Of a stretch of DNA of 6,644 nucleotides, positions 1 through 6,644 are shown in pieces (positions within the stretch are counted from its first letter, which is position 1; each line of letters starts with the position of its first letter). The notes beneath the pieces were generated by a model, which was not told the origin of the DNA, searched no databases, and saw only the letters and a program-made list of their open reading frames with translations. The stretch is from NCBI GenBank assembly GCA_030591195.1, contig JAUVBO010000157.1:1-6644 (forward strand), given 5' to 3'. Both the position numbers and the translations under genes were made by a program. Origin of the DNA: Pseudomonadota bacterium. Its GTDB lineage: Bacteria; Myxococcota; Polyangia; GCA-2747355; JACKDQ01.

Positions 1-253
1 GGCTGGTGGCAACTGCCCGGCGGACGAGGCCTGCGTGCCGTTCAGCCCAAAGGAAGGGGTCTGCCTGCCTGCGGTCCAGCCGGGGGCGGCCTGTGGAGGC
101 GACAACTATTGCCCGATCGGCCACGTCTGCAGCTCGGTCAACAACAGCCCGATGATCTGCCGCCCGACCTGTAACAACCCGAATGGCGACTGCGCCAACG
201 GCAGCGTCTGCCTCGGGGGTCTCGGCGGCTGCAACTTCTGCAGCGGCGCCTAG
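1..253 (+). CDS. Cysteine-rich, probably secreted protein, C-terminal part (5' end outside window)
   Basis: The reading frame is open from the window edge (first full codon at 2) to TAG at 251-253, giving 83 visible residues. Twelve are cysteines, arranged in similar modules: CPADEAC (5-11), CPIGHVC (37-43) and CANGSVC (64-70). In the first two modules another Cys follows after nine residues. Gly, Asn and Pro are frequent, and there is no hydrophobic stretch in the visible part. Such even cysteine spacing points to a disulfide-stabilised extracellular or cell-surface protein, a type common in myxobacteria. The signal peptide and any other domain lie outside the window, so function cannot be assigned. 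It is convergent with the PAS gene, with 37 bases between the stops. Reading frame is certain; localisation is inferred. Confidence 0.75.
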   Translation, partial: AGGNCPADEACVPFSPKEGVCLPAVQPGAACGGDNYCPIGHVCSSVNNSPMICRPTCNNPNGDCANGSVCLGGLGGCNFCSGA

Positions 254-290
254 GCGTCCGACGGGTGGCCCACGACCGAGTTGATCTAGC

Positions 291-818
291 TCAGACGATT
301 CGGCCGCGCTTGAAATCCATCAGCTCTTTCTGAGCCAGCAGCAGCTGGCGCGAGCTGTCGAGGAGATCCCGGGTACGCTCGCGGATGGCGTGGCTGAGCT
401 GCTCGCGCTCCCGCTTGGCGTTGTCGAGCATCTCCTGATACTTGACCTGCACCTGGGCCTCGTCGGTGACGTTGCGATGGATCACCATCGCCCCCACCGG
501 ACGCTTGCCATCGAAGAACGGACGGGCCGAAAGGATGAACGTCAGCGGCTTGTCGGTCTTGGCGACCTGGCCCTGGATCTCGTCCAGTCGCGTCTGCTTG
601 CGCGTCTTCCAGCAGCGCCGGGCGATGCAGTCGTCCTTGCAAATGTCCAGATTCAGGACGTCGTAGCACTTCTTGCCCCGCAGCCCACGAGCGACGCTCC
701 GCGGGAGCATGGCGTGGAAGGCTCGGTTGAAGTCGACGATGTTGCGCTCGGCATCGACGACAAAGTAGGCGTCGATGATGATGTCCGAGATTGCCTTGAT
801 CTGATCGAGGATCTCCAT
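291..818 (-). CDS. Small stand-alone PAS-domain protein with four-cysteine cluster and coiled-coil tail
   Basis: This 175-residue protein appears to be soluble, with no signal peptide or membrane segment. Residues about 3-118 look like a PAS sensor fold: an initial helix, the segment DAYFVVDAERNIVDFNRAF (16-34), and a last strand GAMVIHRNVTDE (109-120). Cysteines 51, 60, 64 and 69 (C-x8-C-x3-C-x4-C) lie mid-domain, as in cysteine-containing PAS domains attached to sigma54 activators and histidine kinases. Residues about 120-170 are charged and helical (KYQEMLDNAKREREQL and onward), probably a dimerising coiled coil. No kinase, GGDEF or DNA-binding output domain follows, so it would have to act through a partner. 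The ATG at 818 is the first possible start because TAA lies immediately upstream in frame; no clear Shine-Dalgarno is visible. It is divergent from hppA. Ligand or cofactor is unknown; heme, a metal, an Fe-S cluster or redox thiols are all possible. Confidence 0.85.
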   Translation of the reverse strand: MEILDQIKAISDIIIDAYFVVDAERNIVDFNRAFHAMLPRSVARGLRGKKCYDVLNLDICKDDCIARRCWKTRKQTRLDEIQGQVAKTDKPLTFILSARPFFDGKRPVGAMVIHRNVTDEAQVQVKYQEMLDNAKREREQLSHAIRERTRDLLDSSRQLLLAQKELMDFKRGRIV

Positions 819-866
819 TTATCCGAAGCGTATCACGCCTGTCGCGGCCGGGTCGGCGCTCGTTGC

Positions 867-879
867 GCCGCATTGCGGC
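867..879. repeat. Short palindrome GCCGCA-T-TGCGGC upstream of the PAS gene
   Basis: Two perfect 6-base inverted arms surround one base, in the divergent intergenic region about 50 bases upstream of the PAS start. The position would suit an operator, but a 6-base GC palindrome can arise by chance in GC-rich DNA. No second copy is seen in the window. Confidence 0.2.
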
Positions 880-900
880 ATCAAGTACAACGACTCGGGC

Positions 901-930
901 TTGACTCCGCCCATTAAATATGGCTATAAC
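901..930 (+). promoter_or_regulatory. Sigma70-type promoter for hppA
   Basis: TTGACT (901-906) is followed after 18 bases by TATAAC (925-930). Each hexamer matches five of six consensus bases. The spacer contains the AT-rich stretch ATTAAATAT, conspicuous in otherwise GC-rich sequence. Transcription would begin near 937, giving a leader of about 90 bases before the GTG at 1028. A second -35-like TTGACA at 984-989 has only a poor -10 (GGTAAC, 1009-1014, after 19 bases). Predicted from sequence only. Confidence 0.55.
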
Positions 931-934
931 CCTC

Positions 935-985
935 GCGATCAGGGCCCAATACCGGACCCAATCAGCCGGGATCGCTGTAGTTTTT
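935..985 (+). promoter_or_regulatory. Possible stem-loop in the hppA leader followed by a T5 run
   Basis: GCGATC (935-940) can pair with GATCGC (970-975). The loop contains two CCGG and two CCCAAT copies. A run of five T (981-985) follows five bases after the stem. The arrangement is attenuator-like, but the stem is only six pairs around a 29-base loop and the T run is not adjacent, so this is a weak call. The predicted transcription start near 937 would also fall inside the 5' arm. Confidence 0.15.
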
Positions 986-1017
986 GACAATCGGTCCAGC
1001 CATTCACCGGTAACCCT

Positions 1018-1027
1018 GGAGAGAGAT

Positions 1028-1030
<3 letters not shown>
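1018..1030 (+). promoter_or_regulatory. Shine-Dalgarno and GTG start of hppA
   Basis: GGAGAG (1018-1023) lies a few bases upstream of GTG (1028-1030). This fixes the start, because the frame stays open back to an ATG at 920 whose extra 36 residues are not pyrophosphatase-like and would lie across the promoter. An out-of-frame ATG at 1026 overlaps the GTG and encodes only six residues before TGA at 1044-1046. Confidence 0.7.
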
Positions 1031-3181
<2,151 letters not shown>

Positions 3182-3185
3182 CAAC

Positions 3186-3209
3186 GGGGGGCAGTGCCCC
3201 ACGCCCCCC
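3186..3209. terminator. GC hairpin just downstream of hppA
   Basis: GGGGGGC (3186-3192) pairs perfectly with GCCCCCC (3203-3209) around a 10-base loop, starting five bases after the hppA stop. No T run follows on either strand, so it may stabilise the mRNA end or assist termination rather than be a classical intrinsic terminator. Confidence 0.35.
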
Positions 3210-3212
3210 TAC

Positions 3213-3238
3213 TTGCCCGCTGCAGCCGCAGCGGGCAA
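3213..3238. terminator. Perfect 11-bp stem-loop between convergent genes, likely bidirectional terminator
   Basis: TTGCCCGCTGC (3213-3223), loop AGCC, then GCAGCGGGCAA (3228-3238): an uninterrupted 11-pair stem with a 4-base loop. It lies between hppA (+) and the universal stress gene (-), where a shared terminator is expected. The T run after the stem is very short on both strands, so a purely intrinsic mechanism is uncertain. Confidence 0.55.
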
Positions 3239-3293
3239 TTCACACCCCAAGGGACATGCTCCCTCCGGTCGCTCGATTCGCTCCGCGGATCGA

Positions 3294-4202
3294 CTACGCC
3301 TCGAGCTGTTCGAGGTAGGCCCGACGGAGGATCAACACCGGCCGGGTGGTGACGCGCAGCAGCCGCTCGGCGGTGCTGCCGAGCAGGATCGCGTCAGCGA
3401 CGCCGCGACCGTGGGAGGGAATGACCAGCAGATCAGTCTCCTCGTCGGCCGCACCGGCCAGCGCGGCGGCGATGTTCATCCCCTCGAGCAGCAGGGTCTC
3501 GCTCCGGGGCCCGCCGGCCCGTGCGGCGAGCTCGGCGAGCCTGGCGGTCGCGCGCTGGCGCAGGTCCAGCTCGAGCAGCTCAGGCGATGGCGCGTGGTGG
3601 CCGAGCCGCGGCAGGGGCGACACCACCGGGAGCACGTGGGTCACGACGAGGTCGGCGTCGAGCCGGCTGGCCAGGGCCCCCGCCACTGGCAGCCCGATGG
3701 CGGCGAGGTCGCTGAAGTCGGTCGGGTAGATCACCCGCCGGCAGTCCGCGACGTTGGGCGCCTCGGCGTGACCATCGGGGTCGACCACCAGCACCGGCAC
3801 GTCGGCGTGGCGAACCACCCGCTTGGTCGTCGAACCGAGGATCGCCGGCACCGGCCCGCGCGGCTTGGTCACCACGATCAGCTCGGCCCCGGAGCGTTCG
3901 GCGGTCGCGATCGTCCGCCGCCATGGCGTCCCTCGGACGAGCTCGATCTCCACTCGCCCCTCCGGCAGGCCGAGGCTCGCGGCCTCCTGCTCGAGCTGCT
4001 GCTCGCAGGCCGCCCGGAGATCCTGCCGGTAGCGCGCCAGGGCCTCGTCGTCGATCAAGCCACCGAGCCTGGCGTCGGTCTCGTCGACGTGCAGCAGGAT
4101 CACCCGTGCCTCGTAGGCCCGGGCCAGGGCCGCGGCGTGGGCGTAGGCCACGGAGCTGCGTCGCGTCAGGTCAGTGGCCACCAGGATCTGTTCGATCTGC
4201 AA
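3294..4202 (-). CDS. Tandem universal stress protein (two UspA domains)
   Basis: This 302-residue protein appears to be cytoplasmic, with two UspA-fold domains, about 1-140 and 155-292. Each begins with a strand ending in the conserved Asp (ILVATDLT, Asp11; VIYPTDFS, Asp162) and ends with a PVLVV/PVLIL strand (136-140, 288-292). Domain 2 keeps most of the ATP loop G-2x-G-9x-G-S: PSHG (262-265), nine residues, then G275-S276, with Pro for the first Gly. Domain 1 keeps only the G123-S124 end; its earlier glycines are replaced and the loop is about two residues shorter. Nucleotide binding, if any, is thus more likely in domain 2. The start is TTG at 4202-4200, supported by GGGAGGT five bases upstream. 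It is divergent from the solenoid/CNB gene across 102 bases and convergent with hppA. Usp proteins aid survival under stress, but the specific role here is unknown. Confidence 0.93.
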   Translation of the reverse strand: MQIEQILVATDLTRRSSVAYAHAAALARAYEARVILLHVDETDARLGGLIDDEALARYRQDLRAACEQQLEQEAASLGLPEGRVEIELVRGTPWRRTIATAERSGAELIVVTKPRGPVPAILGSTTKRVVRHADVPVLVVDPDGHAEAPNVADCRRVIYPTDFSDLAAIGLPVAGALASRLDADLVVTHVLPVVSPLPRLGHHAPSPELLELDLRQRATARLAELAARAGGPRSETLLLEGMNIAAALAGAADEETDLLVIPSHGRGVADAILLGSTAERLLRVTTRPVLILRRAYLEQLEA

Positions 4203-4214
4203 TCGCTACCTCCC
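4203..4214 (-). promoter_or_regulatory. Strong Shine-Dalgarno fixing a TTG start of the Usp gene
   Basis: On the - strand, GGGAGGT (4214-4208) is followed by AGCGA and then TTG (4202-4200). The near-ideal site and 5-base spacing support TTG as the real start, which gives MQIEQILVATDLT, exactly the usual first strand of a UspA domain. Confidence 0.75.
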
Positions 4215-4240
4215 GCGTCGACGATGATAACCTGGATCTC

Positions 4241-4265
4241 TTCGTCCGTTTCGGCCGCGGACGAA
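4241..4265. repeat. 8-bp inverted repeat in the divergent intergenic region
   Basis: TTCGTCCG (4241-4248) and CGGACGAA (4258-4265) are perfect inverted arms separated by nine bases. They sit mid-way between the divergent Usp gene and solenoid/CNB gene. The position suits a shared operator or a 5'-leader hairpin of the right-hand gene. No regulator is identifiable. Confidence 0.35.
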
Positions 4266-4304
4266 AGGCGGTAGTCTCAAGGCTCACTACTCCCCTCGAG
4301 AGCC

Positions 4305-5786
4305 ATGAGCCCAACAGTACACAGCGAAATAGAGTTCGAGTTCCGCGAGGACGACGACGACGACGGCCGAGGCGAGTTCGTCGCCTGCGGCAAGGTGATC
4401 AGCGCCCTGCGCCAGATGCTCGGCTACAACCAGATCGAGGCCGCGGCGGAGCTGTTCGCCGCCTGCGCCGACGATGTCGGCGACGAGCTGATCGCGGACA
4501 TCGTCGCCGGAGTGGCGAGTCGGCGACGGATGAAGGCCCTGGCCCTGATGTTTCACCTGGCCAAGGACTTCGACCGGGCGGCCCACTGCGCCGAGCGCGC
4601 AGGGGACTACGACCTCGCCGCCCTGGTGCTGACCGAGAGCGGCAAGCTCGAGGCCGCCGCCGAGCTCTACCGGCGCGCGGGCGATATGACCAAGGCGGCG
4701 GCGCTGCTCGAGCGCAACCTGTCGTTCGCCAGCGCGGCCGAGATCTACCTCCAGCTCAAGGACTACCCACGGGCCGCCGGCAACCTCGAGCGGGCCGGCC
4801 AGCACCTGCAGGCCGGGCGGGTCTACGCCCAGATGAGCCGCTTCGACGCGGCGCTGGCAGTGCTCCAGCGGGTCGCGCCCTCCGACGGGGACTACGCCCC
4901 GGCGACGCTGCTGGTGGGCCGGATCCTCGAGCACACCAACCACGAGGAGGCCGCGCTGCAGCGCTACTGGGCGGTGGTCCAACAAGGAGACCCCGGGCCC
5001 GAGGCGCGGCCTGTGTGGCTACGCCTCGCCACCAGGCTGGCCGACGCCGGCGAGACGGTCGAGGCCCGCCAGCTGGTCGATCGCCTGCTGCTGACCGACC
5101 CGGGCAACCAGGAGGGCCGGGCCCTGTGGCGCAAGCTGCCGCCAGCCCCGGACGCAGGGCAAGAGAAGAAGAAGCCAACCTTCGAGCTGTCGATCGACGT
5201 CGACAGCGCGCAGGCCACGCCCGCCCCACCGCCGCCCACCGAGGCGCCGCCACGACCTGCCACCGGGGCCGATCCGCCGCCGCTGCCCGACGGGCCGGCG
5301 CCGCCAGCCCGCCAGGATCGGATGGTGGGGGTGGACCACGACTTCGAGTTCCTCCGGCGCGTGCCGCTCTTCTCCCGCCTCTCGCTCGAGGAGCAGAAGT
5401 ACGTTCGTCGCCTCTGCGACCAGGCGCGCTTCAAGCCCGGCGAGTCGCTGATCGACGAAGGGCAGCCCGGCGAGGCGATGTTCGTGATCATCCGCGGCAA
5501 GGTCGACGTACGCTCCACGGGTCCGGGGGGCACGGTCTCGCTCGTCGCCGAGCTCGGCCCGGGGACCCACGTCGGTGAGATGGCGCTGCTCGACGACGCG
5601 CCGACCAGCGCCAGCGTGGTCGCCCGGGAGACGGTCTACGCCTTCCGCCTCGCCCGGGATCAGTTCCAGGCGCTGCTTCAGTCCAACGAGCGGATCCAGC
5701 TGCGGATCTTCACCGTGCTGGTGCAGACGCTGGCCAAGCGGTTGCGCGAGGCCAACGCCAAGCTCGCCGCGGCCACGGGTCATTGA
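4305..5786 (+). CDS. Helical-repeat solenoid fused to cyclic-nucleotide-binding-type domain
   Basis: This 493-residue protein appears to be soluble, with no signal peptide or membrane segment. In order: an acidic N-terminus with DDDDD (16-20); a helical region about 27-275 containing nine contiguous 13-residue units (75-191); a Pro/Ala-rich linker (about 279-340) containing a KKKPTFELSIDVD segment (288-300); and a CNB-type domain about 346-470, followed by a helix to the end. The CNB fold shows F356, DEGQPGEAMFVIIRGKVDV (384-402) with the structural glycines 386, 389 and 398, and the cassette VGEMALLDDAPTSASV (423-438). Glu425 is present, but the arginine that normally holds the cyclic phosphate is Thr434. 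No DNA-binding domain follows, so it is not a CRP-type regulator. It may be a protein-binding scaffold gated by a ligand or by a degenerate sensor; the partner is unknown. The ATG at 4305 has only a weak GAGAG upstream at 2-base spacing. Confidence 0.9.
   Translation: MSPTVHSEIEFEFREDDDDDGRGEFVACGKVISALRQMLGYNQIEAAAELFAACADDVGDELIADIVAGVASRRRMKALALMFHLAKDFDRAAHCAERAGDYDLAALVLTESGKLEAAAELYRRAGDMTKAAALLERNLSFASAAEIYLQLKDYPRAAGNLERAGQHLQAGRVYAQMSRFDAALAVLQRVAPSDGDYAPATLLVGRILEHTNHEEAALQRYWAVVQQGDPGPEARPVWLRLATRLADAGETVEARQLVDRLLLTDPGNQEGRALWRKLPPAPDAGQEKKKPTFELSIDVDSAQATPAPPPPTEAPPRPATGADPPPLPDGPAPPARQDRMVGVDHDFEFLRRVPLFSRLSLEEQKYVRRLCDQARFKPGESLIDEGQPGEAMFVIIRGKVDVRSTGPGGTVSLVAELGPGTHVGEMALLDDAPTSASVVARETVYAFRLARDQFQALLQSNERIQLRIFTVLVQTLAKRLREANAKLAAATGH
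4527..4877 (+). repeat. Nine tandem 13-residue helical units encoded in the solenoid/CNB gene
   Basis: Residues 75-191 of the encoded protein divide without gaps into nine 13-residue units, e.g. DYDLAALVLTESG, KLEAAAELYRRAG, DMTKAAALLERNL, DYPRAAGNLERAG. Position 5 is Ala in eight units and position 6 is Ala in seven; position 2 is usually aromatic or hydrophobic. In the later units position 9 alternates Leu and Tyr, suggesting a 26-residue helix pair as the structural unit. The DNA copies (39 bases each) have diverged, so this is a protein repeat rather than a recent DNA duplication. Confidence 0.8.
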
Positions 5787-5795
5787 CCCTGGCGA

Positions 5796-5811
5796 TGTGA
5801 CCGGTTTCACG
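5796..5811. promoter_or_regulatory. CRP-like palindrome TGTGA-N6-TCACG
   Basis: TGTGA (5796-5800), six bases, then TCACG (5807-5811) matches the CRP-family consensus TGTGA-N6-TCACA at nine of ten positions. It lies in the 48-base gap between the solenoid/CNB gene and the PEGA-domain gene, 23 bases before the first possible start of the latter. Very close to the start, it could act as a repressor site or lie in the leader. Chance occurrence is possible. Confidence 0.3.
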
Positions 5812-5834
5812 GCACATCGTGCGTGTGATGCAGT

Positions 5835-6644
5835 ATGTTCGCTGCCGCGATGATGACGCGCTGGCCCGATCGCTGCCCCCGCTCGACAGTCGTCCTGCGA
5901 CTCGGAGTCCTCTGCCTGCTCCTCGGCGCTGCACCACGCCGGGCTGCCGCCGAGCAGCCGATCGTCGCGGTATTCAGCATCGAGGCCAAGGCAGAGGCGA
6001 TCGCGCCCGAGACCCTCCGGACGCTGACGGACTTCCTCAACGCCCGGCTCGCCGCCTCCGGACGCTACCGGACGGTGCCACGGGCCCAGATCAAGAGCCG
6101 GTTGACCTCGCTCAAGCGGCGGTCCTACAAGGCCTGCTACGACCAGGTGTGTCAGATCGAGATCGGCCGTGAGCTGGCTGCAGGCAAGGCGCTCTCTACC
6201 AAGGCGCTGCGCGTCGGCGACCGGTGCATGCTGACCTTCGAGCTCTACGACCTCGCCAGCGCTGCCACCGACGCGGCTCACACGACCGAAGGCGCCTGCA
6301 CCGAGGCCGCCCTGATCGCGGCAGTGAGCAGCGGCGTCCGCGCGCTGGTCGGCAAGGTCGCGGCGCCCCCAGCCCCGGGCGCGACCTCCCCGGCTGCCCC
6401 GGAGCGGCCACAGGTGAGCCTCTACGTCCAGTCGAGACCAGCGGGCGCCGACGTGCTCGTCGACGGCCTGCACCGCGGCAAGACCCCGCTGCGGGTGTCG
6501 ATCGATCGCGGCCGCCCCCTCCGCCTCGGCCTGCTCCGAGACGGGTACCGGCACGTCCGCCGGCGCATCGTCGCCCGAGACGCGATGAACCTGACCGTGC
6601 CCCTGCAGCTGACCGCCGACGGGAGACGCGCCCTCGCGACGACC
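5835..6644 (+). CDS. Exported protein with CsgG/TolB-like N-terminal region and PEGA domain (3' end outside window)
   Basis: The frame is open from a TGA at 5826-5828 to the window end, giving 270 visible residues from ATG 5835; ATG 5850 and 5853 are alternative starts and none has a clear Shine-Dalgarno. Residues about 16-39 form a signal peptide: Arg-rich start, core VVLRLGVLCLLLGAA, likely cleavage after AAA (37-39). No lipobox is seen. Residues about 41-170 begin with PIVAVFSIEAKAE and resemble the CsgG/TolB-like regions of myxobacterial exported proteins. Four cysteines remain in the mature part (101, 106, 131, 155), enough for two disulfides. After a Pro/Ala linker (about 174-192), residues 194-263 are a PEGA domain, with SRPAGADVLVDGLHRGKTPL as its hallmark; this surface domain is common in deltaproteobacteria. 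The protein is probably periplasmic or envelope-associated; its exact role is unknown. It lies 48 bases after the solenoid/CNB gene and could be co-transcribed. Confidence 0.85.
   Translation, partial: MFAAAMMTRWPDRCPRSTVVLRLGVLCLLLGAAPRRAAAEQPIVAVFSIEAKAEAIAPETLRTLTDFLNARLAASGRYRTVPRAQIKSRLTSLKRRSYKACYDQVCQIEIGRELAAGKALSTKALRVGDRCMLTFELYDLASAATDAAHTTEGACTEAALIAAVSSGVRALVGKVAAPPAPGATSPAAPERPQVSLYVQSRPAGADVLVDGLHRGKTPLRVSIDRGRPLRLGLLRDGYRHVRRRIVARDAMNLTVPLQLTADGRRALATT

Noticed and set aside
920..1027. 36-residue N-terminal extension of hppA from ATG 920
   Set aside because: It overlaps the -10 box at 925-930, lacks a Shine-Dalgarno and is not pyrophosphatase-like; GTG 1028 has a good one.
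3923..5578. 551-codon + strand frame overlapping the Usp and solenoid/CNB genes
   Set aside because: The product is Arg/Pro/Ala-rich low complexity, crossing a divergent promoter region; it is out of frame with a well-supported gene.
5783..5811. TTGACC at 5783-5788 as -35 of a promoter for the PEGA-domain gene
   Set aside because: No acceptable -10 hexamer occurs 16-18 bases downstream (TTCACG at 5806-5811 is poor).
5819..6172. 117-codon + strand frame at the start of the PEGA-domain gene
   Set aside because: The overlapping frame from 5835 has a signal peptide and a PEGA domain; this one has neither and is Arg-rich.
5019..6554. 511-codon open frame on the - strand
   Set aside because: It spans two good + strand genes and their intergenic gap, and the product has no domain signature; a GC-codon shadow.

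Overview
This is a GC-rich window with strongly C/G-ending codons. The gene types (a cysteine-rich secreted protein, a stand-alone PAS protein, a tandem universal stress protein, a helical-repeat/cyclic-nucleotide-binding fusion and a secreted PEGA-domain protein) suggest a myxobacterium or a related deltaproteobacterial lineage (Myxococcota-like). This is inferred from gene style only; no marker gene is present. I see no RNA genes, mobile elements, CRISPR array or phage genes.

Layout: (1) 1-253, + strand, the 3' end of a gene for a cysteine-rich, probably exported protein. (2) 291-818, - strand, a small PAS protein with a four-cysteine cluster and a coiled-coil tail, convergent with gene 1. 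(3) 819-1027, a divergent intergenic region with an AT-rich island and a good sigma70-type promoter facing right. (4) 1028-3181, + strand, hppA, a membrane ion-pumping pyrophosphatase. Its motifs indicate K+ dependence and a Na+-pump type gate glutamate. (5) 3182-3293, a convergent gap with two GC-rich hairpins. (6) 3294-4202, - strand, a tandem universal stress protein starting at TTG behind a very good Shine-Dalgarno. (7) 4203-4304, a divergent gap with an 8-bp inverted repeat. (8) 4305-5786, + strand, a fusion of a short-period helical-repeat solenoid, a Pro/Ala-rich linker and a cyclic-nucleotide-binding-type domain. (9) 5835-6644 and beyond, + strand, an exported protein with a CsgG/TolB-like N-terminal region and a PEGA domain, cut by the window end.

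No single pathway links the genes. Three (PAS protein, universal stress protein, CNB-domain protein) are typical of signalling or stress sensing. The pyrophosphatase uses pyrophosphate energy to maintain an ion gradient, useful under energy limitation, so an energy/stress theme is possible but unproven. The least ordinary item is the protein at 4305-5786: nine back-to-back 13-residue helical units joined to a CNB fold that lacks the usual phosphate-binding arginine. I did not find a clear multi-gene novel system.
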